Assembly (NCBI RefSeq): GCF_029784135.1 | Contig: NC_073746.1 | Span: 300,397,614 to 300,461,613, forward strand | Direction of reading: 5' to 3' | Origin: Toxorhynchites rutilus septentrionalis | Lineage: Eukaryota; Arthropoda; Insecta; Diptera; Culicidae | DNA: 64,000 bases | Shown here: piece by piece, positions 53,823 through 64,000 of the stretch | Layout: every line of letters starts with the position of its first letter | Numbering within the stretch: position 1 is the stretch's first letter | The notes under the pieces: model-generated | Database searches by the model: none | Seen by the model: only the letters and a program-made list of their open reading frames with translations | What the model was told of the DNA's origin: nothing | Translations under genes and position numbers: made by a program

Positions 53823-54252
53823 CAGGGCGGACTCGATTATATACAGCTTTCGATTTCTTTTCGCTGTATATAGTCGAATCTTATATATAATTATTTTTTA
53901 TTTGTTTTTTATTCATAGATTTCTTCTATTTTTTGAATATATAATTCTTCCAGGAGATGATAGAGGATCATATTTGATGACAAAAATTCTTCCATGCACA
54001 TGTTCGAATTCCAAAAAACAGCGTTATTGAACTTCTTCTCTGTTTCAGGTTCTGTTTACATTAAACTGGTTCTAACTCAAAAATTATGCTACGTAGGTCA
54101 ATTCTGTTGTTTCCATGTAAAAGATGAAAAAATTTAATAGAGTATATTATACCTAATTTTTTTCCAAAAATAATTACTGGTGTATCTTCAATAAGTCATA
54201 TTTGACATATAAAAAATATATATTTGTTTTGTATTTAATCGAGTCCGACCTG
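53823..54252. mobile_element. pogo-like MITE, 430 bp, TA target site
   Basis: Ends CAGGGCGGACTCGATTATAT and, mirrored, CAGGTCGGACTCGATTAAAT, with TA outside both (53821-53822, 54253-54254). One such end alone also occurs at 48937. No coding content. Confidence 0.8.
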
Positions 54253-54424
54253 TATATCATTTGTTCGAATTTGAATCAATTGTATAAAGGTATTGCCGAC
54301 TTGAATGTATCGGCAGTGCCGATTTTTCCAACTTCTTGGTTTCGGAATCTGTATTGGGAAAACACATTCCAGTTTGTAAGAATGCAAGCGAGTACAAAAG
54401 TACCCGTAGTTTGCATATATTTAA

Positions 54425-54602
54425 CCCCTTCGCGTACGATTTGATTTTCGAAAGAGCGAACCAAATACAAACGCTTCGATTGGTCACGCATCGAGTAATT
54501 CCACTACTCTGTTGAGCGTCTCAGCTACGAGAGAGACTCGATGTTATACGTTTTGGCACATTAATTTCCATCGAGTGAGACTCGATGGTGTACGTGAGAG
54601 GT
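54425..54602. mobile_element. 178-bp TTAA-flanked MITE (piggyBac-like) in the array
   Basis: TTAA at 54421-54424 and 54603-54606. The ends CCCCTTCGCGTACG and the mirrored ACCTCTCACGTACA are imperfect inverted repeats. The interior repeats GAGACTCGATG in two places. The array unit resumes on the other side (CAATTTCCCCAGGC), so the insertion is into the array. Confidence 0.65.
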
Positions 54603-54918
54603 TTAACAATTTCCCCAGGCTTCATATTTTTGAAATCTGTGTTAGGGAAACATTCCAATTTGCAAACACGCAAACGAGCACAAAGGTTCCCGCTGCTTGC
54701 ATCTAATTCGCTGTGCCGATTTCCACAGGCTCTATGGTTTCGAAGTCTTTGTTGGGGAAACATTCCGATTTGTAGAAACGCAAGCGAGTACAAAAGTACC
54801 CGCAGCTCGCATCTATTTTGTAATGCCGAATTCCCCAGGCTTCATGATTTTGAAGTCTGTGATAAGAAAGCATCCATCCATTCCAGCGATCGTACCTCAA
54901 TCGTTGCTCAATCATAAC

Positions 54919-54951
54919 TAAGGGGATTTCCGAGCGGCACTCACTTATATA
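54919..54951 (-). promoter_or_regulatory. Putative core promoter in E5, initiator decayed
   Basis: TATATAAG on the minus strand at 54944-54951. The initiator position reads TTAGT instead of TCAGT. The arrangement is otherwise as in E4. Confidence 0.3.
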
Positions 54952-55215
54952 CCGATTAGTGTGATTTCAATAGCCTGTATTGAAAGCAATTTTATGGCTA
55001 TTGAAACAAGTTTTTGGATCAAAAAGTAACAAGCATATAACTCGTAGGCATTTTATCTTTGGAAGATAAAATGAAGTGTTTATCATACCATTCCGTTCAG
55101 TTGTGTAGAAGTTATTAACGCTCAAAATCTCGTTCTCCGGCGTAACGCTTTCGTTTTCGAAACTTTGAACTTACACCCCGGTATAGAAATGAAAAATGTA
55201 GTCCTACGTCAAAAA

Positions 55216-56395
55216 TTTATAAAGTTCTATATCATGATAGATGCGTAGAAATGTTTCCAACCAATTGATGCAAACATCTTTCTATTGAGAAATGGTCGAG
55301 TTATGAGCGATCGAAATCTCTCATTATTTCCTACATTCTCAATGTTCAGATTTTACACGTAGTCCTACGTCGTGTTAGACCTAGTCTTATGTCAAGAAAT
55401 CATAGAGGGTGGTGTCCGAGACTCGACCTTATTGTTGAAATTATTGCCGACGAGAACGAACATTATAGAAATTTATGGAAAAAACCCTTTGGTACAAATA
55501 TTTGTTAGCCTTCATAAGGCAATAAAAACAATAAAAACTAATTTGAGCGAATTGCCAAAATAATTCTGTTCGCCCCCGACGCTCCGAGTGCCCAACAAAA
55601 ATTTAATAACCGAAACCACGCCCACCGAAAATGCGCATCAATGCGCACCACCGAGCAGTCATGTGCAGTTTTCCTTCCACCACCAAGCAGTAACCAGTTT
55701 GACATCGACCACTGCGCAATAAGCAACAGCAGCAGCAGCAGCAGGAGAATCCAGAAGCAAAAAGTACAGTTGCATCTCACCGACGGTGCAACTTTCTTAC
55801 GTGTGAACGTAATGGAGTGATTCCTTTCAGTACAGTAACGTGAATAAAAACGTTATTTTGTTAACCGAGAAACCATTCGTTCTTCCTTTCAACGCAAAAA
55901 TTCTGAGTTTCGCCGCAATTGTCACGAGCAGTTCTTTTCAGAATTATTTGTTAGAGTTAATGTTTTCCAGCGAGTGATAATTGCCAATTAATTCTGACGG
56001 GTAGCGCCTGCGCCCGAACATATACTATGCAGAACTTTCCGCGAAGAAAATCAACCGCTGCAAAAAAACGCGACTTTGATGTCACTTTTAACCCGGACAC
56101 AATGCTGGAATTCACGAAAACTGAATGATCGAATGATCGAAAACGTAACCAAGCCCGGAAATAAAAACAATAATACAAAACAATTTCTGCTATTACTTTG
56201 GAATACATCGAACTATTTGGATGAATTCTTTAGTAGATTATTTTGGTGTCCCTGAAAAGGTCCGAAGTGACAGCAGTCACAGGCGATTCCATATTTGTAT
56301 CACCACCACAACGAATAAAAAACCGGAAATGCTTGCGTGTGAATTATTCATGCACCAGCACTCTCCACCTAACGATATGAAAACCGACGTGAAGT
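55216..56395. repeat. Repeat debris: A-type fragment and a diverged dispersed repeat
   Basis: 55225-55320 resembles A1 (GATAGATGCGTAGAAATGTTT, GATGCAAACATCTTTC). 55354-55369 and 55409-55430 hold a palindrome and an inverted repeat of the superfamily. 56070-56395 pairs with 15350-15975. AGCAGCAGCAGCAGCAG lies at about 55727. No gene. Confidence 0.5.
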
Positions 56396-58712
56396 TTTTT
56401 TGACGTAGGACTACGTATTTCATTTCTATACCGGGGTGTAAAATCAAAGTTTCGAAAACGAAAGCGTTACGCCGGAGACCGAGATTTTGAGTGTTAATAG
56501 CTCCTAAACAACTGAACCAAATGGTATGATAAACACTTCATTCGAAAGATAAAATGTCTACCCGTTCTATACTTGTTACTTTTTGATCCAAAAATTTGTT
56601 TCAATAGTCTTAAAATTGCTTTCAAAATAGGCTATTGAAATCACCAATCGGTATATAAGCGAGCGCCGCTCGGAAATCGCTCAGTTCTAATTGAACAGCG
56701 ATTGGAGCATGTTGTCACTGTTGTGGTGAAGCTCTTCGTTTATCATGAAAGCGCGGATGAACGGTGTCACCAAGAGCCTGTTTGTGCACCTTAGGCCAGA
56801 AGGGAATCCATCAGGAGGAGAGTGATGCCACAAACGGTTCCCCGGGAAGACATCGCTACACACACATACACGCGCGGAATTCTTTCCGTTTGGATGCCAT
56901 TCAGCATTGAGAAAGTTCCGGAAAGATCAATTTTTTTCTGGAAAATAATCTGCCAGCTCCTCTGGGAATTTAAAAATACATTCATGTGAAAGAGTTTATT
57001 TGAATGTTTTCTATCCATGTAACACTGTGACCAAATATTTTTCAATCAAGTACTATTAACAGGTGGTTATCGAGTTAGTATTAACCACTGGTGGGCTTCC
57101 AGTATCGAGGTAAATGTGGAAATATCTAATCGTTACTGAAAATAATCTGCCAGTTCCTCTGGGAATTTAAAAATACATTCATGTGAAAGAGTTTATTTTA
57201 ATGTTTTCTATCCATGTAACACTGTGACCAACTACATTTGGTTTGGTGATTTTTCAATCAATCGCAATTAACAGGATAGCTTCAGAAGATTATTCTTCCC
57301 CATCAGTAGGATATTTCCGTATCCAATATTGTATGCGCCCGCAATCGATTATTGCTCAGTCGCCGAAAGTTCCAAGCTCAGAGAGTTCATTCCCCTCTAG
57401 TTTGCCTTCCAAATTGCCATCGTATACCACACCTTCTCTCGATTCAATCACACACAAAAAACATACTTAAGCGATATTCTGGTGGTGAGACACATTCATT
57501 TTTCGTGAGGACATCGACAAGACAACATCGTTGCCTAACGTGCTGGAGGAAGTGAACGGCGAAGGATCGACACATACACGCGCAGAATTATTTCCGTTTG
57601 GATGCCATTCAGCATCGAGAAAATTCCGGAAAGATCTAATCATTGCTGGAAAATGATCTGCCAGTTCCTCTGGGAATTTAAAAATACATTCATGTGAAAG
57701 AGTTTATTTGAATGTTTTCTATCCATGTAACACTGTGACCAAATATTTTTCAATCAAGTATTATTAACAAGTGGTTATCGAGTTAGTATTAACCACTGGT
57801 GGGCTTCCAGTATCGAGGAAAATGTGGAAATATCTAATCGTTACTGAAAATAATCTGCTAGTTCCTCTTGGAATTTAAAAATACATTCATGTGAAAAAGT
57901 TTATTTGAATGGGCCTTTCTCAAGGCTAGAGACGAATGAACTGCAAAAGTTTAAAGTCTCTATAATACAAGACCTTCCTTTTTTGAGACACATTCATTTT
58001 TCGTGAGGACATCGACAAGACAACATCGTTGCCTAACGTGCTGGAGGAGGTGGACGGCGAAGGATCGACACATACACGCCTAGAATTATTTCCGTTTGGA
58101 TGCCATTCAGCATCGAGAAAGTTCCGGAAAGATCTAATCATTGCTGGAAAATTATCTGCCAGTTCCTCTGGGAATTCAAAAATACATTCATGTGAAAGAA
58201 TTTATTTGAATGTTTTCTATCCGTGTAACACTGTGACCAAATATTTTTCAATCAAGTATTATTAACAGGTGGTTATCGAGTTATTATTAACCACTGGTGG
58301 GCTTCCAGTATCAAGGAAAATGTGGAAATATCTAATCGTTGCTGGAAAATAATCTGCCAGTTCCCCTTGGAATTGATAATTACATTCAAGCGAAAGAGTT
58401 TATTTTAATGTTTTCTATCCATAAAATATCCATATAATACATTTGGGTTTGTGATTTGTCAATCAAGTACAGTTAGCAGGTTAGCTTCTGAAGATTATTC
58501 TTCAGAACAAGGTTTTTCGTATCCTATATTGGATGCATAAAACCTTGTGTCTCCAACGTAACGCTCTCGTTTTCGAAGTCCCCCAAATATTCATTTATTC
58601 ATTCATTCAGAATGGATTTAGATTCAACTTCGAACAAATGATCTCTAAATCAACGATAGTCCTACGTCACCCTTGCGGTTATACCATAGATATAACCCAC
58701 TTCCTGTTTTTT
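56396..58712 (+). mobile_element. Palindrome-superfamily element, copy E3 (197-bp array type)
   Basis: The left end is GACGTAGGACTACGTA (56402-56417). The right end is TAGTCCTACGTCACCC plus GGTTATA/TATAACC (about 58657-58700). Same order of modules as E2, with fewer consecutive 197-bp units and an inserted segment at about 57910-57985. The overall similarity to E2 is very high by eye. Confidence 0.65.
56652..56685 (+). promoter_or_regulatory. Putative core promoter in E3
   Basis: TATATAAG at 56652-56659, CGAGCGCCGCTCG, then TCAGT at 56681-56685. The spacing is one base shorter than in E1 and E2. Confidence 0.4.
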
Positions 58713-60660
58713 CATCAAGTCTTCACCTCGGATTTGGGAACAAAGGTCGAAAAAAAATATAGGAGGTTGTGTCCAAGACACTACCGCATTGTTTTATATA
58801 TGTCGCTTGTTTATAACTTCGGATATTATATTATAATGCTGTGAAATTTTAGAAACAACTGTTTAGTAGAATGGATGGTTAATTGATTGATGATTCATTC
58901 TCACCCTCGCAGAGGAATACACAATACAATACATTGAAAATTTACCTCGAGCGCTATTCCGGAGGCCTTTTTCGCAATTGACCTAGACTACAGTCGATTA
59001 TATATTTGTTGCACCGGTACCATTATTCCACATCTTATAACTACATCAATATATCTTTGGCACCATATGGAAACAACAACAATGACAATATTTGCAAGTA
59101 TCAAATATCATGCTACCTGTTATTTAGTATTGCCTCTGTTGAATCGCACCTCTAGGCATCGTTCGTTACAACGTAGATCAAGCGCCAAACAAGCGTTTGC
59201 CATAGCATGTGGCTCAAAGCTACTAGAAATATACACACTTCTCGTCATTTTGCGCTATTCTCAAAAGAAACGCTTTCGTTAAAAAAAGAAAAAAGTTGCT
59301 TTACATTCTCATGCTCAAGATAAGCGCAGCTGTCATCCTTAGTGAAGAAAGTTTTGCTACTGGTGAGCGAAACCAATTCACATACAAAATTCCAGAACGA
59401 CATTTATTTTCATGGTGACTAAATAAACGAAATAATCTCTTTCTGTTAATCTCAACAACCTCGAAAAGAGCATTGCTTTATTATGATCAAGATTAGCGCA
59501 GATACAATCCTAGTTGAAGGCAGTTTTATGACTGGCACGCGACCCCAATCAACTTATAACATTCCAGCATGACATTCAAGATCCTTGGTATTCCCCACAA
59601 CCTTAACGCCTGCTTTGCCATAGCGTCAGTCCGATGCATTGATACAATGTCAAAGGCACCAACGAAGTCTTTATGATAACGGAAAACAAAGAATGTTAAC
59701 TGCTTGGAAAAAGACTGAATATTTTCCTCGGCAGAGATTCATTACTTATGCCCTAGCGCCAATATTTTCCTCCCGCTATCTTCCCTACTTGTTTAAATTT
59801 ATCATTACGGCTGTATAATTTACACCACCAATGCACACGGGGTTGGGGTTTCAGCTTAGCGAAGATGCACTATTTTTACGTACGAGTTACGAAGCACGCA
59901 CGTACGCACACAAATATCCATATATCGATGGCTTGAAGCATCTAAATATACACACACTTATCTCGGTTTTGCGCTCTTCTCAACAGAAGGACTTTCTATT
60001 AATATTGCCTGTCTAGATTAGCTTATCCTTGTTATCCTTGGTGGAAAGAGTTTTGCTATCGCCGTGCGAAACAAAATCACAGGCAGAATTCCAGAACAAT
60101 TATTTTCTTGGTGAGTCGACAATAGCCTAGCTTGATGATTCCCCACACAATTGTGTAGCTCAAAACATTAATGCAATGGCGTCAGTTTGATGCAATGATT
60201 GCAATGCCAGAGACATCAGCGAGTGAATAATTTGGTCGCGTCCACAGCTCAGTTCGAAACTAAGACGTGATGGCGCAAAACAAGGAAGAACAAGCGTTGT
60301 TTATTGCTTCGTATCTAGAACGATACTGAACGTTAGCCTTTCCTTTCCTTGTTGAATTAAAGAAACTTTAAACTTCTTTAGTTTATCCGTCTCTAGCCTT
60401 CAAAAAGGTCCTTGAAAAACTCTACTCTTTCCTCATATTACCCCTCCACCACAATTGCCTTGAGAAAGGCACTCGATCTCTCGCCGTCCAGCTCGCTCAG
60501 CAACTGTGCTTTCCAGTCGGTGTCCTCACGAAGAATGAACGTTTGCCTCAGCGAGATCCACTGTTTATACTCTAGGCAAATATTCCCCTTCGTTTTTCTT
60601 CTTTTCCTTTGTTCACGGAGGCTTTAAATCTTACGATTTCCCCTTCGTTGCTCGTCGATA
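58713..60660. repeat. Dispersed repeat region related to 27140-27780
   Basis: It opens with a superfamily inverted repeat (GGTTGTGTCCAAGACACTACC, 58764). From 58870 it aligns with 27150-27400. Internally, three diverged units share GTTTTGC(T)A(C/T)TGG or similar and ACATTCCAG-type blocks (about 59240-59420, 59470-59580, 59970-60120). 60470-60640 resembles, in reverse, the cargo of E2 around 46000. Short frames have no recognised domain. Confidence 0.4.
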
Positions 60661-60960
60661 AATTGCACGTTATTGACAGCTCTGTTCGAGAAAGCACACA
60701 AATGGACATAACAAATGTATGGGGAAATTAGATTGCTTCCAATTTTCATCAATTTAAACCATATCAAACATATTAAACCATATCAAACAAATTTTGGAAA
60801 TTTCCAAATCGATTGGTATGCAAATCGTTCAAATCTGCTCGCAGCAAAAATATACCAATAGGGTATCAACGTTCAATATTTCAACGTAACGCTCTAGGTT
60901 TAGAAATTTTCAGCTTATGCTTCAGTAGAGAAAAGAAATACGTAGTCCTACATTAAAACG
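60661..60960. repeat. Degraded palindrome-superfamily fragment
   Basis: ACAAATGTATGGGGAAATTA and TTGGTATGCAAATCG recall A-type elements. TCAACGTAACGCTCTAGGTT and TACGTAGTCCTACATTAAAA are a decayed E-type end. Confidence 0.45.
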
Positions 60961-62600
60961 GTGAGACAGTGATAACGGTGGGATAAGAGATTAAGTTGAA
61001 ATTGTATAACTTCCAGCAAATAAGAAAACTCGATGTGGGTAGTGAAGATAGAAATGTATAGAAATATCAACTAGAGACAACACAGAGCAGTCACCAAGAA
61101 CTTGAAATATTGGGAATATTGAGAAAATTCATCAATCCAATCGAGCGTCACCCACTAAAAGTTGAAAATACCTTACTGAGATCAGAACACCATGAAAACA
61201 AATTGGTAGACTTTCCAACCTCAATCTCGCATCGAAATCACAACAGCGCTATACTTCCCGCTCCACTTTTTGCACATCCGAACCACCGACCGATAACGTG
61301 TTCCAGTGAGATAAAGAAGTGCAAACAAACTGGTACCTCTTCGACTAGTTTCACCTCTGCCCACCGTTTCGCCGCCGCTTCCCGCGCAAGGGATCGAATG
61401 AAAGGTTATAAATTTCAGCTTCTTACGCGACTCCACGAGCGAAACTAAGTGTATCAACAGATGCGGGATAAATGATTGTACTCTGCGTGAAGCTACTCCT
61501 CATCAAGGTAAACCCGATGAATATCTTCCCTCCCCCGCAGACGGTTTCCAAATATACACTTTCCCAGATATTACGATGAGTTCTAGGAGCGTACCTTGAA
61601 CTTCGCCCGTCATCACCAGATCGCGTCATTGTGCCATCATGCGCTCAGGCATGATGGCTGATCCCTCCGGGGAGTACCTGTCAATCCGGACGGGACGCGC
61701 ATAACTGGATAAGTTTATTAAACTAAATGTTTTGATGAGGAGTGGAGAGCTAAAAAAAAAGCGGCCATAAACGAACATTCCAATCAACGAGTCCCAGTAA
61801 AGTTCGACGGAGGATTCTTCCGAATCTTGGGTTACCAGCAGCGGGACAGAAGAGGGAGACAAGCACCGCATCCGCAAAAGAGGGCGGTACCATGCCATAA
61901 AGACCGGGTCCGGACCCGCGTCGTCATCGATCCCCCGTTCAATGGCTGCGAAATCCACTCCGCCACTCGCGAGAATCAACCGATCGGCTCCGGATGGCAG
62001 GTTGATACACGGCAGCGACCACCGACGCGTCCTCTCCCGTTCCGCGCAGCACAATAATAATGATAAGAGCACGCAGCGATCAGGGGGTGGGAAGGAGAAT
62101 AAGTATCAATTCGTGATCGAAAGTCACGATTTTTGCTTCTCTACCTGGTGCGGTTCCATTCGCTCCTTTTCATTCCGACTCCCGCGTGGTGGTGCGGCAT
62201 TGCCATTATTCGCCTGGCACTGGTGCTGACCTCATGAACGGGTTGTCGCCAATAGCGCATCAACCGGGATGCGGGGATGGGCAGCTTCGATCAGGTAGCG
62301 ATTCCGTTTCAATCATGACTCGCATGGGTGTAAGTGTGTGTGTATTAGCGTTTGTATTTGGAACAACAGTTTGATGCGAGGTTTTCCCGCTGATCAGTGC
62401 AACACGAATTCTTACAATTTGTGTGTAGTTTTATTTCGGTTCACTATCAACGAAAGTGGAAATTTGTTAATGACATATTTTATGTCAACTCCGCTAGCCA
62501 TCACAGATTGCAGTGGAACTTTACAAAATTTTGGTTAAATAATTAAATATAGAAATTTATTTCAGTTTGCAAAACAATTATTTAAAAAAATTCTAAAATT
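60961..62600. other. G+C-richer island without a recognised gene
   Basis: A 148-codon minus-strand frame (61626-62072) starts with a hydrophobic, signal-like stretch (MLLSLLLCC), but no family is recognisable and the opposite strand is equally open. No promoter, splice or poly-A combination that I can defend. Confidence 0.3.
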
Positions 62601-62658
62601 ACACTGAAAAAAAATATTTTCAAAATTAAAAATCAGTTTACTCTCAAATGTATTTACT

Positions 62659-62990
62659 TTTTTTGACGTGGGACTGCGTCTAATCGGAAAATATGGGAGG
62701 TAAAATGAAAATCTAATCACAGAACATGCAGGAAAAATGAAAGATTTCGAATGCTTATAACTGAAACAGTTCTCAATAGATCGGGAAGATGAATGTTTGT
62801 TCCCATCGAAATATGTTCCCTAACACAACCATCAAAACCAAGGCATTTGTTCAAATTTTTACCCAGCAAATATGTTGAATTCGGAAATTGTTTCAATCAA
62901 TCAATAATTTAATCAATACAAACAAATGATCACTAAGCCAACGGTAGTGTCACGTCTACCTTGCGGTTATATCATAGATATAACCCACCA
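62659..62990 (+). mobile_element. Small complete palindrome-superfamily element, copy E8
   Basis: GACGTGGGACTGCGTC (62665-62680) at the left and the hairpin GGTTATA/TATAACC (62965-62985) at the right define an element of about 330 bp. It is the shortest two-ended member seen and the easiest model for the minimal unit. Confidence 0.6.
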
Positions 62991-62996
62991 TTTTTT

Positions 62997-63230
62997 GACG
63001 TAGAATTACGTCTTTCAGGAAGGGTGCCAAATCAGAAAACAGGTCACGTTTTTATGAAATAGTTAACGTTAATAACTATTTTCACTGTGAACGAATTCTC
63101 ATGATTCGCATACCAATCGAATCGGAAATTCTCTTAGATTTGGTTGATATGCTATACAATACAATTCGCTAATCTCTAAATGGTTTAAATTCATGACAAC
63201 TGGAAGAATTTCCTTTTTCCCATACATGTT
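62997..63230 (+). mobile_element. Truncated A-type element, copy A4
   Basis: It begins GACGTAGAATTACGTC (62997-63012), 11 bp after the hairpin of E8. It follows A3 closely (GGGTGCCAAATCAGAAAACA, AATTCTCATGATTCGCATAC) and is cut at 63230 by the next palindrome. Confidence 0.6.
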
Positions 63231-63600
63231 GACGTAGGATTACGTCTTTCGGGAACATATTGGGATACAAATTGAAAATCGAAAATCCAGCACATCGTGA
63301 AAATCGTCCAATTTCAAACCCTCAGTCCATTTCACGATGGATTGATGAAATTTTTACGTCAATCGATTTCGACACTCCATAACATTTTTTTTATATTGAA
63401 CAAAATAATATATGTCATGAAACTAACAATCGAAGAATTGAAAAATCTCAACCCCTATCCTAACGGAAATATCCTCTTTTGATTGGTCGAAATTGACGAC
63501 ACATGCTGTGGTTCTCTAGCAGAGACATCAAAACCAAGGTACCCGGGTGAACTCAGCATTGGAAATATATACAAGTCGGGGGCATTTTTATATTGCAAGT
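63231..63600 (+). mobile_element. Third palindrome-led member, related to 3006-3300
   Basis: GACGTAGGATTACGTC (63231-63246) opens it. AACCCCTATCCTAACGGAAA and TTGGTCGAAATTGACGACAC match 3030-3085. The hairpin end is not found before 63600. Confidence 0.5.
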
Positions 63601-63780
63601 AAGGTGAGTGACACGATTGATTTTAGCGAATCAAATTTAAATTTGGTACTTTAATGTTGGTTGCTTCGTGAAATTTCATATCAATGACCGATCGTGTATT
63701 ATGGAAAATTTAGCACAAGTGTAAAATTGAATATGGTAGCAGTTGTGTTAAAAATGACGTGATATATGAAACGATTTATT

Positions 63781-64000
63781 TCATTTTACATAAATAAAAA
63801 CCAAGGTGTGTTCCGGCTCGAGAACGGATCGTCCGGTTTGAGCTGTCTGTTTTGTTGTGTATATTTTCACCCAAGGAAAGTTTATACGGCGAGAAACATT
63901 GGAAAAGTGAAGAAATATTAGAAAACGTGATTTCCCATATGCTCTACATATAGTATTAGTTGTTGTTAGTCCAATTAAAATACGCATTGGGTTGAATCAA
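63781..64000. mobile_element. Helitron-like fragment at the window edge
   Basis: ATAAATAAAAACCAAGGTGT, CGAGAACGGATCGTCCGGTT, GAGCTGTCTG and GGCGAGAAACATT follow the order of the family at 9870-10045 and 47945-48060, strongly diverged. 63601-63780 holds nothing recognised. Confidence 0.4.

Larger units (their letters stand above)
54290..55215 (-). mobile_element. Palindrome-superfamily element, copy E5 (110-bp array type)
   Basis: The right end is ATGTAGTCCTACGTC (55196-55210), preceded by the conserved tract and a TATA module in reverse. The left part is an array of 110-bp units (GGGAAACATT at 54645 and 54755, AAGAAAGCAT at 54865), matching E4. A short TTAA element interrupts the array. Confidence 0.6.

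Noticed and set aside
61626..62072. Secreted-protein gene suggested by an N-terminal hydrophobic stretch
   Set aside because: The opposite strand is equally open in this G+C-rich island and no family motif or gene structure supports it.

Overview
The window looks like a repeat-dominated stretch of a culicine mosquito (Aedes-like) genome. The reasons are a Feilai-type tRNA SINE, Ty1/copia, mariner, Tc1, LOA/I-type and jockey-type LINEs, Helitron-like ends ending CTAGT, and many MITEs nested in one another on an AT-rich background. The species assignment rests on recalled family features, not on a search. There are no bacterial features, operons or CRISPR arrays.

Host genes are scarce. The only convincing host coding sequence is at the left edge (1-1667, minus strand): an ankyrin-repeat protein with at least 16 repeats, which runs off the window and has one in-frame TGA at 891-893. 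Four G+C-richer, apparently low-copy islands (about 19.3-22.5, 32.5-34.3, 51.9-53.6 and 61.0-62.5 kb) contain no gene I can recognise. They may be regulatory DNA, 5' UTR exons or intron of a large gene.

Layout: 2.4-9.8 kb holds Helitron-like remnants, a roughly 2.2 kb foldback element and a three-deep nest (SINE and a palindrome-ended element inside a foldback arm). 10.1-14.5 kb is a decayed Ty1/copia element inside a mariner remnant. 16.2-19.3 kb has a Harbinger-like MITE and a piggyBac-like element carrying another MITE. 23.6-24.2 kb is a hAT MITE. 28.1-30.6 kb is a jockey-like LINE split by a MITE, with a perfect hairpin at its 3' end. 36.3-39.1 kb has a 110-bp tandem array, a tRNA-Thr-like SINE and a split Tc1. 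43.0-44.0 kb is a 5'-truncated LINE with a 12-bp target duplication. 48.4-51.2 kb is a MITE containing a hAT containing a pogo-like element. 53.8-54.6 kb has two further short elements with TA and TTAA target sites.

The thread running through the window is a superfamily of non-coding repeats. One end carries a 16-bp near-palindrome (GACGTAGGACTACGTC type). The other end carries a second inverted repeat (GGTTGTGTC/GACACGACC or GGTTATA/TATAACC) next to a half copy of the palindrome. Members carry different cargo: a 197-bp tandem repeat, a 110-bp tandem repeat, or a core-promoter-like module (TATATAAG about 32 bp before a TCAGT initiator). In two places the end of one member lies within 11-14 bp of the start of the next. 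I cannot name this superfamily, and it is the best candidate here for something under-described.
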